From the NCBI RefSeq assembly GCF_001618005.1, contig NZ_LQXA01000003.1, positions 39,037 to 103,036 on the forward strand: DNA of 64,000 nt, written 5' to 3'. A model generated the notes under the pieces. The model made no database searches. It was given only the letters and a program-made list of their open reading frames with translations, and had not been told where the DNA came from. The DNA is from Clavibacter tessellarius. GTDB taxonomy: Bacteria > Actinomycetota > Actinomycetes > Actinomycetales > Microbacteriaceae. Shown in pieces: positions 9,006 to 17,925 of the stretch (within the stretch, counting starts at the first letter, position 1; each line of letters begins with the position of its first letter). The translations under genes were made by a program, and so were the position numbers.

Positions 9006-9623
9006 ATGCGCAGCACCCGCCCCATCCCCGGCGACCCGTGGCCGCACGACATGGTGCTCCGGATCGACGAGCCCCGCGAGCTCACGTCCCTCCTGTTCGT
9101 GCGGGAGGCGTGGCGGCTGGCGATCGACGACGTGCCGGCGCTCGACGGCGTGCCCGATGTCGGGGCCTCGGCGCGTCCGGCCGGGCTGGGCGACGCCGAG
9201 GCGGTGGAGCGCTGGCGCAGCGAGTGGGCCAGGGCCTGGCCTCGTCTCGCGGCGCTCCGTGAGGCGATGCACGCTCCGCAGGAGGAGAGGATGCGCCTGC
9301 TCCGCGGGATCGCCCCCGACGGGCAGGCCGCCGGGCGCCTCTCCCTCGGGGAGGGCATCGACCGGGACGCGTTCGAGGCGTGGCACGCGACCCTGCACGA
9401 CGACCACCGGCTGCCGCTCGCCGAGCACCCGGAGCGGATCTGCGTCGAGGCCCTCGCCGACGCCTGGCGGGCCGGGCTCGCGAGCATCGTGCAGCTGCCC
9501 TACGCCGGGTACCACGCCGAGCGGATCGACCCGGCGACGCTCGTCGTGTCGCGGACGACGCGGCATGATCCCGCGATGTACCGGCGAGCGCTCGCGACGC
9601 CGGTGTCGCGCACCGAGGGCTGA
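9006..9623 (+). CDS. Hypothetical protein, 205 residues
   Basis: I do not recognise this family. The soluble, Trp- and Arg-rich protein begins MRSTRPIPGDPWPHD and ends HDPAMYRRAL. It has no signal peptide or membrane span. The middle (residues about 55-110) is helical and charged, and a segment LPYAGYHAERIDPATLVVS near the end looks like a beta hairpin. AAGGA sits upstream of the ATG at 9006. It follows a terminator and converges on the ABC permease gene with only 7 bp between stops, so it is a stand-alone transcription unit. Codon usage matches the neighbours, which supports a real gene. Confidence 0.7.
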   Translation: MRSTRPIPGDPWPHDMVLRIDEPRELTSLLFVREAWRLAIDDVPALDGVPDVGASARPAGLGDAEAVERWRSEWARAWPRLAALREAMHAPQEERMRLLRGIAPDGQAAGRLSLGEGIDRDAFEAWHATLHDDHRLPLAEHPERICVEALADAWRAGLASIVQLPYAGYHAERIDPATLVVSRTTRHDPAMYRRALATPVSRTEG

Positions 9624-9630
9624 CGGCCCG

Positions 9631-11031
9631 TCACTCCACCGCGAGCGCGGCGACCGGGGAGATGCGCGTCACCCGGCGCGCGGCGCCGAGGGAGGCGACG
9701 ACGGTGAGCAGCGTCGCGGCGACCGTCACCGCGGCGATCAGCCACAGCGGCACCACGGGCTCGATGAACCCGCCCGTGCTCGGCAGCGAGGCCAGCAGCG
9801 ACTGCGCGCCCGCCCAGCCGTAGACGGTGCCGAGCGCGAGCCCCACGAGCACCGCCGTCACGGTGAGCTGCGCGCTCTCGACCGTGATCATGCGCCGCAG
9901 CTGCCGCGTGGTGAAGCCGAGCGCGCGGAGCAGGCCCAGCTCGCGGGTGCGCTGGAGCACGCTGAGGGCGAGGGTGCTCATCATGCCGATGGCCGCGATC
10001 AGGGCGCTGAACCCCGTGAGCACGGAGAAGACGACGACCATGGCGACGAGCGTCGGGGCGACGGCCTGCATGCTCTCCGGATCGTGCGCGTAGTGGCGGG
10101 CGATGGCGTGCTCCACGCTCGCGGAGGCGACGGCGAACATGGTGACGAGGGCGACCCCGATGACGAGCCCGGTGGTGGTGCGCGTGCTCCGCTCGGGGTA
10201 GCGGACGGCGTTCTCGGCGGCGAGGCGACCGCTGGGGCCTCGGCCGAGCACCCGGCCGACGAGGCGCAGGGCCGTCGGCATGACGACCGGGGCGCCGAGC
10301 ACGAAGCCCGAGAACGAGAGCAGGCCTCCCGCGGCGGACGGCAGGATCCCGATCGGATCCTCGAGGCCCTTCACGATGCCGAGCGCGAGCAGCCCGATCC
10401 CGAGCACCAGGAGGACGACCGCCACGGCGTCCCGGCCCCGGTGGCGCCGCGCCTCCTCGTGCCGCATCTCCTGCGCGCCGCCGACGGCCTGCATGGGCGA
10501 GACGTCCAGCACGCGCCGGGACCCGATCCACGACGCGAGCCAGGTGGTGAGCAGCACGGCGACCACCGGCAGCGCGACGGCGGGCTGGACGAGCGCGTAC
10601 GGCAGGTCGGGGACGAGACGCAGCGACGTCGCGACCGCCAGGAGCGCGGCGGTGGCCGCGATGCCGACTCCGACGCCGAGGACGCTGCCCACCGCGCCCA
10701 CGGCCAGGCCCTCGCGGGCGACGGCGCGCCGCTGGCTGGACGCGCTCGCGCCGATCAGTCGGAGGAGCGCGATGGTGCGCGTGCGCCCGGCGATGATCGT
10801 GGCGAAGGCGTTGGCCGTGACCACCGCGCCGACGAAGGTGGCGATGGCGATGAACACGACGCCCACGGCGGTGAGCATCGCGATGACGATGTCCTTGCCG
10901 CCCGTGTAGCCGTTCGCCGAGATCATCGTGGAGAGGTCGCCGACCACGAGCAGCAGCGTGGTGCCGAACGCCGACGACAGCGTGGCGACGAGCACGCTCG
11001 GACCGTGCCCCCGCAGCGCGGAGACCTTCAC
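9631..11031 (-). CDS. ABC transporter permease, FtsX/MacB family
   Basis: A 466-residue membrane component of a MacB-like exporter. An N-terminal span (SVLVATLSSAFGTTLLLVVG) is followed by two groups of helices; the second ends in the typical FtsX block with the closing motif RRVTRISPVAALA. An earlier RRVLDVSPMQAVG shows the same SPxxAL/V signature, so two FtsX units are present. The GTG start at 11031 overlaps the stop of the ATPase gene by 4 bases (GTGA), indicating translational coupling. Such pairs export peptides, lipids or antibiotics or transmit envelope stress. The cargo is unknown. Confidence 0.85.
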   Translation of the reverse strand: MKVSALRGHGPSVLVATLSSAFGTTLLLVVGDLSTMISANGYTGGKDIVIAMLTAVGVVFIAIATFVGAVVTANAFATIIAGRTRTIALLRLIGASASSQRRAVAREGLAVGAVGSVLGVGVGIAATAALLAVATSLRLVPDLPYALVQPAVALPVVAVLLTTWLASWIGSRRVLDVSPMQAVGGAQEMRHEEARRHRGRDAVAVVLLVLGIGLLALGIVKGLEDPIGILPSAAGGLLSFSGFVLGAPVVMPTALRLVGRVLGRGPSGRLAAENAVRYPERSTRTTTGLVIGVALVTMFAVASASVEHAIARHYAHDPESMQAVAPTLVAMVVVFSVLTGFSALIAAIGMMSTLALSVLQRTRELGLLRALGFTTRQLRRMITVESAQLTVTAVLVGLALGTVYGWAGAQSLLASLPSTGGFIEPVVPLWLIAAVTVAATLLTVVASLGAARRVTRISPVAALAVE

Positions 11032-11789
11032 GCGACGCCCTCCATCCCCAGCATGTACCCACTGATGTCGGCCGCGCTCGACCGGCCGCGCTCCTCCACC
11101 ACGCGGCCGTCGGCCACGAAGACGACGCGGTCGGCGTAGCTCGCGGCGACCGGATCGTGCGTCACCATCGCGATGCTCTGGCCGTGCTCGGAGCTGGCCG
11201 CGGCCAGCAGGGTCAGGACCTCGCGCCCGGTCCGCGAGTCGAGGTTGCCCGTCGGCTCGTCGGCGAACACGAGGTCGGGCCGCGTGCCCAGCGCGCGCAC
11301 GATCGCGACGCGCTGCTGCTGGCCGCCGGACAGCTCGTGCGGGCGGTGGCGGAGGCGGGGCGCGAGGCCGAGCGACCCGATCAGCCCGTCGATCCACCGG
11401 CGCTCGTCGGCGTCGGGTCGGCGGCCGTCGAGCTCGAACGGGAGCAGGATGTTGCCCTCGACGTCGAGCGTGGGCACGAGGTTGAAGGACTGGAACACGA
11501 AGCCGACGCGGCGGCGCCGGAGCAGGGTGAGGGCCGTGTCGTCGAGGGCGGAGACGTCGGTGTCGCCGATCCAGACGCGGCCGGACGTGGGGGTGTCGAG
11601 GCCGGCGAGGATGTGCATCAGGGTGGACTTGCCGGATCCGCTCGGGCCCATGATCGCCGTGAACTCGCCGCGGCGGATCTCGAGGGTCACGTCGTCGAGG
11701 GCGGTGACCGCGGTGCTCCCGCTCCCGTACGACTTGCACAGGCGCTCGGCGCGCGCGACGACACCGGAGGACTCGGGGGATGTCTGCAT
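11028..11789 (-). CDS. ABC transporter ATP-binding protein, MacB/LolD type
   Basis: A 253-residue ATPase that powers the overlapping permease. Walker A is GPSGSGKST, the Q-loop lies in VFQSFNLVPTL, the ABC signature is LSGGQQQRVAIVRAL, Walker B is LVFADEPTGNLD, and the switch His is in MVTHDP. The EPTGNLDS sequence is typical of the LolD/MacB/FtsE branch. An in-frame ATG at 11840 would add 17 Pro-rich residues; 11789 is preferred because relatives start close to the first beta strand. It forms a two-gene operon with the permease. Confidence 0.9.
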   Translation of the reverse strand: MQTSPESSGVVARAERLCKSYGSGSTAVTALDDVTLEIRRGEFTAIMGPSGSGKSTLMHILAGLDTPTSGRVWIGDTDVSALDDTALTLLRRRRVGFVFQSFNLVPTLDVEGNILLPFELDGRRPDADERRWIDGLIGSLGLAPRLRHRPHELSGGQQQRVAIVRALGTRPDLVFADEPTGNLDSRTGREVLTLLAAASSEHGQSIAMVTHDPVAASYADRVVFVADGRVVEERGRSSAADISGYMLGMEGVA

Positions 11790-11915
11790 GCTCCGACAGT
11801 AGGGAGGAGCCGGGGGCGGCGCGTCGGTCTCTCGGACCATCCCGGGCGGGCTCCGGGCCGGTCCCGGGTCGGGTCCCGCCCTACGCGGTGCGGCGGACCG
11901 GGCCCGCGGGCGCGC

Positions 11916-12428
11916 TCACCCCAGCGGCAGCTCCATCTCCAGGTCGCGCTGCGAGCGGTCGAGCGCGTACGGGACGCTGCGGCCCGTGAGCGCGAAGCCG
12001 CGGCGCGCGTAGTAGGCGCGGGCGCGCGGGTTGTCCTCGTGGACCTCGAGCCGCACGGCGCGGACGTTCGGCCGGTCGCGCGCCCACGCGATCACGGCGT
12101 CGAGGAGCATGTCGGTGACGCCCGCCGCGCGGCCGCGGGCGTCGGGGGTGATGTAGACGCTCACGAGCATCACGCGCGTGGGATCCGCGGCCACGAACGC
12201 GTTCATCGCGCCGAGCCAGCGGCCGGTCGCGCGCTCCACGGCGACGTAGGCGGTGCTGCCCGGCTGCTCGGCGCGCGCGGTGCGGGCGCGCCAGTCCGAC
12301 TCCGGCTGGGCGCGCGCGTGCTCGAGCGTCTCGAGGTACGCGAGCGGGGTGTCCTCGAGCATCTCGAGGCGGAGGGCGCGGTACTCGCGCCAGTCCTCAG
12401 CGCGGAGGCGGTGGATCACGGCGTCCAT
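11916..12428 (-). CDS. GNAT family N-acetyltransferase
   Basis: A 170-residue acetyl-CoA-dependent acyltransferase. The GNAT core is visible: MLVSVYITPDARGRAAGVTDMLLDAVIAWA is motif A, with the acetyl-CoA loop RGRAAG (R/Q-x-x-G-x-A/G), and VHEDNPRARAYYARRGFALTGRS is motif B. The pattern fits RimI-like or small-molecule acetyltransferases; the substrate is unknown. It starts 5 bp after the stop of a second acetyltransferase gene, so both are probably one operon. Confidence 0.85.
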   Translation of the reverse strand: MDAVIHRLRAEDWREYRALRLEMLEDTPLAYLETLEHARAQPESDWRARTARAEQPGSTAYVAVERATGRWLGAMNAFVAADPTRVMLVSVYITPDARGRAAGVTDMLLDAVIAWARDRPNVRAVRLEVHEDNPRARAYYARRGFALTGRSVPYALDRSQRDLEMELPLG

Positions 12429-12433
12429 CGGGA

Positions 12434-13009
12434 TCAGACCAGCTGGCCGTTCACGTGGAGGTCGCCCGCGGGGAGGGCGTCCGCGGGCGCCGTGACGGGG
12501 AGCGCCATCCAGCCGTGGTCCTGGTGCACGACGCCCGCGGCGCCGAGGAGCGTGAAGCCGTTGTAGTGGCCCCTGCGGCCGTCGAGCGGGAGCCAGCCGT
12601 GGCGCGCGTAGTAGCCCGTGGTCTCGGCGCCCGTCTCGAGGAGGCCGAACGGGACGGCGAGGCGCGCGAGGGCGCCGCGGATCCCGTCGGCGAGCAGCGT
12701 GCCGAGGCCCTCGCCCTGCCGCTCCGGGCGCACGGCGACCATGCCGGTGGATCCCATGAGCAGGTCGTCCGCCGGGTCGCCCCGGCCGTCGCCCACCTCC
12801 ACGAACACGCGACGGATCCCCGCGTGCGCCACGAGCGCGTCGCCGTCGTGCACGAGGATCCGCAGCTCGGGCTGCGCGCCCGCCCAGCTGCGCGCGCCCG
12901 CGTAGCCCGCCGCGAAGTCGGGGAAGGCGAGCGCGAGGAGCGCCGCGATCCGCTCGTGCTCGGCGACGTCGAGCGCGCCCTCGCGGACGACGGAGAGGCG
13001 GGGTCCCAT
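12434..13009 (-). CDS. GNAT-fold acetyltransferase, distantly AAC(2')-like
   Basis: A 191-residue protein with a GNAT core: VAHAGIRRVFVEVG, then GMVAVRPERQGEGLGTLLADGIRGA (the acetyl-CoA loop RQGEGLG), then TTGYYARHGWLPL and a C-terminal strand GWMALPV. The order and the late Trp-rich strand recall aminoglycoside 2'-N-acetyltransferases and NodA-like proteins, but the resemblance is general and does not show resistance. The promoter appears leaderless: TACCCT lies 6 nt before the ATG. It is the first gene of a two-acetyltransferase operon and diverges from the AI-2E gene. Confidence 0.75.
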   Translation of the reverse strand: MGPRLSVVREGALDVAEHERIAALLALAFPDFAAGYAGARSWAGAQPELRILVHDGDALVAHAGIRRVFVEVGDGRGDPADDLLMGSTGMVAVRPERQGEGLGTLLADGIRGALARLAVPFGLLETGAETTGYYARHGWLPLDGRRGHYNGFTLLGAAGVVHQDHGWMALPVTAPADALPAGDLHVNGQLV

Positions 13010-13095
13010 GGGTCGAGGGTATCGGCCGGCCGCGCCGGTGTCCGGGCCCGGCCGCAGCCCGGACGCGCGCGCCGCCCGCCCGTAGGGTGGAGCGC

Positions 13096-14268
13096 ATGAC
13101 CACCCCGCAGTCCGTCTGGCAGGACAAGCTCGGCCGCCTCTCCATCCGCTGCGTGCAGATCCTGGCGGTCCTCGTGGTCGCCATCGCGATCGTGTACGCC
13201 GCCATCTCGCTCAAGCTCGTCGTGATCCCGGTGATCATCGCGCTGATCCTCGCGTGCGCCGTGCGCCCGATGGTGCTGTGGATGGAGCGCCGCGGCGTCC
13301 CGGACGCGCTCGCCGCCGCCATCGCGCTCCTCACCGGCCTCGTGCTCTTCGGCGGCGCGATCACGCTCGTCGTCTTCGGCGTGCAGAGCCAGTGGCCGAC
13401 GCTCGTGAAGGCCACCAGCGAGGGCGTCGACCAGTTGCAGGCGTTCATCCAGGAGGGCGGGCTGCCCATCGACTCGGCGCAGATCGACTCGCTCCGCACG
13501 TCCGCGGTCGACTTCCTCACCAGCAGCCAGTTCGGATCCGGCGCCATCGCGGGCGTCTCCGCCGCGGCCGAGGTCGTGACGGGCGCGGTGCTCGGGCTCG
13601 TGGTGTTCTTCTTCTTCGTCAAGGACGGGCCGCAGATCTGGGCGTTCCTCATCCGCCCGTTCCGCGGTCGTGGCCGGAAGCGCGCCGTGCGCGTCGGCCA
13701 CGAGGGCTCCAAGGTGCTCGGCGGCTACATCCGCGGCACGGCGACGGTCGCGCTCGTCGACACGGTGTTCATCGGCGCCGGCCTCTTCATCCTCGGGGTG
13801 CCGCTGGCGCTGCCGCTCTCGCTCGTGGTGTTCATCGGCGCGTTCGTGCCGATCGTCGGCGCGACCGTCGCGGGGATCCTCGCGGCGCTCGTCGCGCTCG
13901 TCACCAACGACCTCAACACGGCCATCGTGGTCGTGATCATCGTCGTCGCCGTGAACCAGCTCGAGGGCAACCTGCTGCAGCCGGTCGTGCTCGGCAACGC
14001 GCTCAAGCTGCACGGGCTCGTCGTGCTGCTGGCGCTCACCGCCGGCACGATCCTCGGCGGCATCATCGGCGCGATCCTCTCGGTGCCGCTCACCGCCGTC
14101 GCCTGGACCGCCTGGAAGATCGTGATGGAGCCCGACGAGGAGGAGCCGGCCGACGCGAGCCCACGGCAGGCGGAGGCGCCACCGGGGAAGCGCGGCGTGC
14201 GCGGCCTCACCTCGCTGCTCACCGGCCGCTCCTCGGCTCCCGCGACCACGACGCACGCCGACCGATGA
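13096..14268 (+). CDS. AI-2E family transporter (PerM/TqsA-like)
   Basis: A 390-residue inner-membrane protein with about eight spans and the conserved C-terminal motif FVPIVGATVAG ... VNQLEGNLLQPVVLGNALKLH that defines the family. Members export autoinducer-like or other small molecules, or sodium/protons; the cargo here is unknown. The tail is charged and disordered (PDEEEPADAS). A TAGGGT element lies 7 nt before the ATG and GGAG overlaps the same stretch, so the start could be leaderless or SD-led. Its stop overlaps the DUF1206 start by ATGA. Confidence 0.88.
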   Translation: MTTPQSVWQDKLGRLSIRCVQILAVLVVAIAIVYAAISLKLVVIPVIIALILACAVRPMVLWMERRGVPDALAAAIALLTGLVLFGGAITLVVFGVQSQWPTLVKATSEGVDQLQAFIQEGGLPIDSAQIDSLRTSAVDFLTSSQFGSGAIAGVSAAAEVVTGAVLGLVVFFFFVKDGPQIWAFLIRPFRGRGRKRAVRVGHEGSKVLGGYIRGTATVALVDTVFIGAGLFILGVPLALPLSLVVFIGAFVPIVGATVAGILAALVALVTNDLNTAIVVVIIVVAVNQLEGNLLQPVVLGNALKLHGLVVLLALTAGTILGGIIGAILSVPLTAVAWTAWKIVMEPDEEEPADASPRQAEAPPGKRGVRGLTSLLTGRSSAPATTTHADR

Positions 14269-15065
14269 GCGCCAGCGGCGCCGCGTCCCGCCTCCAGCGC
14301 GAGCCCGGGTTCGCCGTCGCCGCGCGTCTCGGGCACGCGGTCAACGGCCTGCTGCACCTCCTCATCGGCGTCATCGCGTTCCGCCTCGCCACGGGCACCG
14401 GTGGCGGCGGGGCCGACCAGTCCGGCGCGCTCGGCTCCATCGCCCAGACGCCGGGCGGCCGCATCCTCGTCTGGGTCATCGTGGTCGGCCTCGTCGGCCT
14501 CGGCCTCTGGCAGCTCGTGGAGACCGTGCTCGCGCGCGGCGACGACGCGAAGGGCACCTGGGCCGCGCGCGCCAAGGAGCTCGGCAAGGCCGTGGCGTAC
14601 CTCGTGATCGCGTCGACGGCCCTGCGCTTCGCGACCGGCGGATCCAGCGACTCGACCGAGCAGACGCAGTCGCTGAGCGCCCGCGTCCTCGCGGCGCCCG
14701 GCGGCGTCGTGATGCTCGTGCTCGTCGGCCTCGGCGTCATCGCGGTGGGCGTCTACTTCGCCCACAAGGGCGGGACGAAGCGCTTCCGCGAGGACATCTC
14801 CGTGCCCGCGGGCTCGCTCGGCCGGGGCATCACCGCGCTCGGCGTCGCCGGCTACATCGCCAAGGGCGTGGCGCTCGTCGCGGTCGGCGTGCTGTTCGTC
14901 GTCGGCGCCGTGACAGCCGACCCGCGCCGCGCCACGGGCCTCGACGGCGCGCTCCAGTCGCTCGCCGAGCTCCCCGCCGGCGTCGCCGTCCTCGCGATCA
15001 CGGGCCTCGGCCTCATCGCGTACGGCCTGTACTGCGGCGCCCGCGCGCGCTACGCGGACCTGTGA
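14265..15065 (+). CDS. DUF1206 domain membrane protein
   Basis: A 266-residue membrane protein built from three internal repeats of about 80 residues, each with two hydrophobic helices. Recurrent patterns are ARLGHAVNGLLHLLIGVIAF, AKELGKAVAYLVIASTAL and GVAGYIAKGVALVAVGVLF, the typical DUF1206 triplication. Its function is unknown. It is translationally coupled to the transporter upstream (ATGA) and to the PhzF-like gene downstream (GTGA), so the three are co-transcribed. Confidence 0.88.
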   Translation: MSASGAASRLQREPGFAVAARLGHAVNGLLHLLIGVIAFRLATGTGGGGADQSGALGSIAQTPGGRILVWVIVVGLVGLGLWQLVETVLARGDDAKGTWAARAKELGKAVAYLVIASTALRFATGGSSDSTEQTQSLSARVLAAPGGVVMLVLVGLGVIAVGVYFAHKGGTKRFREDISVPAGSLGRGITALGVAGYIAKGVALVAVGVLFVVGAVTADPRRATGLDGALQSLAELPAGVAVLAITGLGLIAYGLYCGARARYADL

Positions 15066-15553
15066 CCGGGCGTCCGGTCGTCGCCCTCGACGGCGTGCGG
15101 CCGGACGAGGTGCACGTCGTGCGGGTGTTCGCGGACGCGCACGGGCAGCACGGCAACGAGCTCGGGATCGTGCTCGCGTCGGCGCGCACGGACGGTCGCG
15201 AGGCGGGGATCGCGCGCGAGCTGCCGTTCGCCGGGCACCCGACGGTCGGCGCCGCGTGGTGGCAGGCGTCGCGTGGGGCGACCGTCGCGGACGCGAGCGT
15301 GGACCACCTCTACGCCTGGGCGTGGATCGACGAGGCCGCGGGCGGGATCCGCTCGCGCATGGGCGCTCCCGCGCTGGGCATCGCCGAGGACGAGGCGACG
15401 GGATCCGCCGCGCTCCGCATCACCGCGCACCCCGGTCGCGACCTGCGGATCACGCAGGGCCGCGGCAGCGAGCTGGTGACGCGGCTGCTGCCCGACGGCC
15501 GGGCCGAGGTCAGCGGGCGGACGGTCGCGGACCGCGTGGTCCCGCTGCCCTGA
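15062..15553 (+). CDS. Short PhzF-like protein (internally deleted)
   Basis: A 163-residue protein with clear fragments of the PhzF isomerase fold: an N-terminal strand with GNELGIVLA (normally GNPLGVVL), PFAGHPTVGAAWW, DEATGSAALRI and ITQGRGSE. Full-length PhzF proteins have roughly 230-290 residues. Compared with that layout, the segment between IARE and LPFAGHP, which normally holds the catalytic Glu of the SET/SEA motif, is absent, and so is most of the inter-lobe region after WWQ. Both losses keep frame. It is probably inactive or has a new role. The GTG start overlaps the DUF1206 stop. Confidence 0.7.
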   Translation: MTGRPVVALDGVRPDEVHVVRVFADAHGQHGNELGIVLASARTDGREAGIARELPFAGHPTVGAAWWQASRGATVADASVDHLYAWAWIDEAAGGIRSRMGAPALGIAEDEATGSAALRITAHPGRDLRITQGRGSELVTRLLPDGRAEVSGRTVADRVVPLP

Positions 15554-15595
15554 TCCGCGCGCCCGACGCCCTGACGCGCTGCCGCGCCGGCTCCG

Positions 15596-16924
15596 CTACG
15601 CCGTCGTGCGCTCGGCCGTCCCGTCGTCGTCGTCCGCGTCCGCCGGCTCCTCGCGCGGCACGACGAGGATCTCCGAGATCCGGCGCCGGTCGAGCGCGGT
15701 CACCTGGAGGGTCACGCCGTCGACCGCGACCGAGTCGCCGACCTGCGCGAGCCGCCCGAGGTTCTCGATCACGAAGCCCGCGACGGTGTCGGACGCCGAG
15801 TCGGGGAGCCTGACGCCCGTCGCCTCCTCGAAGTCCTGGAAATTGAGGCGGCCGTCGATCGTGCCGCCGTCCTCCGCGAGGTCGCGCGCGGCGGAGTCGG
15901 TGTCGTACTCGTCGAAGATCTCGCCCACGACCTCCTCCACGAGGTCCTCGAGCGTGACGATGCCGTCGGTGCCGCCGTACTCGTCGACGATGACGGCGAT
16001 CTGGTGGCCCTCGGCGCGCATCATCGTGAGCGTCGGCAGCACGCGCGCGGTCGCCGGGAGGTACGGGATCGGGCGGAGGATCTCGGCGACGGGCCGCTCC
16101 GGATCCGCCGCGATCGCCTGGTACAGGTCGCGCACGTGCACGAAGCCGATGACGTCGTCGATGCTCTTGTCCATCACGGGATAGCGCGAGTACGGCCGGT
16201 CCTGCACGTCGATCCCCGCGTCGCGCACCGTGCCCGCGCCGTCGAGCGCGGCGATCTCGGGCCGCGGCTTCATCACCTCGCTGAGCTGGCGGTGGCGGAG
16301 GGAGAGCACGTCGTCGAGGATCCGGCGCTCGTCGTCCGGGAGGCCCTCGTGGCTGGAGACGATGTCGCGGAGCTCCTCCTCGCTCATCTCCTCGCCGGTC
16401 TTGTGCGGGTCGCCGCCGAGGAGGCGCACGACCAGGTCCGTCGACGCGGAGAGCAGCCAGATCACGGGCCGCATGAGGATCGCGAAGCCGTTGAGCACGG
16501 GCGCGACGCCGTACGCGAACCCGGCGTTGCGCTGGATCGCGAGGCGCTTGGGCGCGAGCTCGCCGAGCACGAGGGACAGGTACGCGATCACCAGCGTCAG
16601 CAGGAGCGTGGCGAGCGTGGAGGCGAAGCCGGCCTCCAGGCCCCACGACTCGAGCAGCGGGACGACGGACGGGGCGATGGACGAGGCGCCGTAGGCGGCG
16701 GACGCGAACCCGGCGACGGTCACGCCGATCTGCACCGCCGCGAGGAAGGTGTTGGGGTTCCGGGCGAGCGCGGCGACCTTCTCACCGCGGCGGCCGCGGG
16801 CGGCGAGGGCGTTGAGCTGGCCCTCTCGGAGGGTGACGAGCGCCATCTCGGTGGCGGCGAACACGCCGCCGACGAGGACGAACACGACGACGAGGACGAT
16901 GTTGAGGAGGAGGTCGCCGTTCAC
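15596..16924 (-). CDS. CNNM/CorC (hemolysin C-like) membrane protein with CBS pair
   Basis: A 442-residue protein. The N-terminal DUF21 domain has three to four spans and the motif AATEMALVTLREGQLNALA, plus LGELAPKRLAIQ. Two CBS domains follow (VMKPRPEIAAL ... YPVMDKSIDDVIGFVHVRDL; VIVDEYGGTDGIVTLEDLVEEVVGEI), and then a C-terminal CorC_HlyC domain (TVAGFVIENLGRLAQVGDSV). The family handles Mg2+ or Co2+ efflux. The GTG at 16924 is chosen because the protein then begins just before the first hydrophobic span; the upstream frame is Pro/Arg-rich and non-coding in look. It ends in an acidic disordered tail. Confidence 0.9.
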   Translation of the reverse strand: MNGDLLLNIVLVVVFVLVGGVFAATEMALVTLREGQLNALAARGRRGEKVAALARNPNTFLAAVQIGVTVAGFASAAYGASSIAPSVVPLLESWGLEAGFASTLATLLLTLVIAYLSLVLGELAPKRLAIQRNAGFAYGVAPVLNGFAILMRPVIWLLSASTDLVVRLLGGDPHKTGEEMSEEELRDIVSSHEGLPDDERRILDDVLSLRHRQLSEVMKPRPEIAALDGAGTVRDAGIDVQDRPYSRYPVMDKSIDDVIGFVHVRDLYQAIAADPERPVAEILRPIPYLPATARVLPTLTMMRAEGHQIAVIVDEYGGTDGIVTLEDLVEEVVGEIFDEYDTDSAARDLAEDGGTIDGRLNFQDFEEATGVRLPDSASDTVAGFVIENLGRLAQVGDSVAVDGVTLQVTALDRRRISEILVVPREEPADADDDDGTAERTTA

Positions 16925-17115
16925 GAGCGGGTGCCGGCCCGGCGGATCGCGGTGAGGCGGGCGGCGCGGAGGGTGCGGGGCGTGCCCGGGGTCGTCCGGG
17001 CGCCGAGACTGTGGCTGTCGGGAGCGGGCTCCCGCGCGGTTCTGTGCATGGATCGAGGGTAGTGGAGCGGGTGGGGAAATAGCCGGGGCGGGCGGTCGTG
17101 CCCTAGCGTCGGGGC

Positions 17116-17535
17116 ATGGATCACGGCATGGATCAGCAATGGAACGCCCCATGGGTGTGGCTCGCCCTCGCGCTCGTCAACGCCGGCCTCGCCGAGCAGA
17201 AGAACCGGTCGAGGTGGACGTGGTTCCTCGTCTCCCTGTTCCTCGGCCCGATCGCGACCCTCTTCATCGTGACGTGGGAGCGCGTCCCCGAGCGGCCCGT
17301 CGCGCCCCGGCAGGAGGGGCCGACGAACGGGCTCCTCGCGGTGGGCGTCGGGTTGGCCATCCTGGCGGTCGCCAGCGCCGTGGTGGCGGCGATCGGCGGG
17401 GACACCGGCATGTGGACGCTCGCGGGCGCGCTCGCCCTGGTGGCCGCGGTCTCCCTGGTGCTCCACGTCCTCGCGCATCGGCGGTGGGCGGCGCTGCGGT
17501 CCGCGCGCGCGGAGGCCGGCGGCGACCGGTCGTGA
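17116..17535 (+). CDS. Small membrane protein, unknown function
   Basis: A 139-residue protein with an N-terminal amphipathic part, a span at WTWFLVSLFLGPIATLFIV, then two more (LLAVGVGLAILAVASAVVAAI and TLAGALALVAAVSLVLHVLA), and a basic C-terminus. I do not recognise the family. TAGCGT lies 6 nt before the ATG, suggesting a leaderless transcript; an in-frame ATG at 17128 is an alternative. It overlaps the following monooxygenase-like gene by GTGA. Confidence 0.7.
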   Translation: MDHGMDQQWNAPWVWLALALVNAGLAEQKNRSRWTWFLVSLFLGPIATLFIVTWERVPERPVAPRQEGPTNGLLAVGVGLAILAVASAVVAAIGGDTGMWTLAGALALVAAVSLVLHVLAHRRWAALRSARAEAGGDRS

Positions 17536-17819
17536 TCCGGATCCGCGGCGAGCTGGTGTGCGCCGACGCCGCCGAGTCGGATGCCGTGGACCATCACCTT
17601 CCGGAGCACGCCGAGCGCACGCGTGCTGAGCCCGGCTGCCTCGCGTTCGAGGTCGTGCCGACGGCGGACCCGCTCGTGTGGCGCGTGGACGAGCTCTTCC
17701 GCGATGACGACGCGGTCGGCGCGCACCGCGAGCGCATGGATGGGAGCGCGTGGGCGCGGGCGACGGCCGGGATCGAGCGGCGTTACGCGCAGGTCGTGAC
17801 GGAGGCTGAGACCGGCTAG
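17532..17819 (+). CDS. Antibiotic biosynthesis monooxygenase (ABM) domain protein
   Basis: A 95-residue ferredoxin-like protein of the YgiN type: strand VIRIRGELVCAD, helix HLPEHAERTRAEPGCLAFEVVP, strand WRVDELFRD, and helix AVGAHRERMDGSAWARA. Relatives are cofactor-free quinol or polyketide monooxygenases and haem-degrading enzymes; this one cannot be assigned more closely. The GTG start overlaps the stop of the small membrane protein, so expression is coupled. Confidence 0.8.
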   Translation: MIRIRGELVCADAAESDAVDHHLPEHAERTRAEPGCLAFEVVPTADPLVWRVDELFRDDDAVGAHRERMDGSAWARATAGIERRYAQVVTEAETG

Positions 17820-17925
17820 TCCGCCGCCGTCCGTGGCTGACGCGCGTGCGCCGGCGACTGCGATCCGGCGTCGAGCAAGACGCCGGTCGGAGCGACGCGA
17901 CGTCGCCGATCCGGCCGCGGCGCCG

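Noticed and set aside
12434..13009. An aminoglycoside-resistance acetyltransferase
   Set aside because: The similarity to AAC(2') is only general; the resistance function is not supported by sequence alone.
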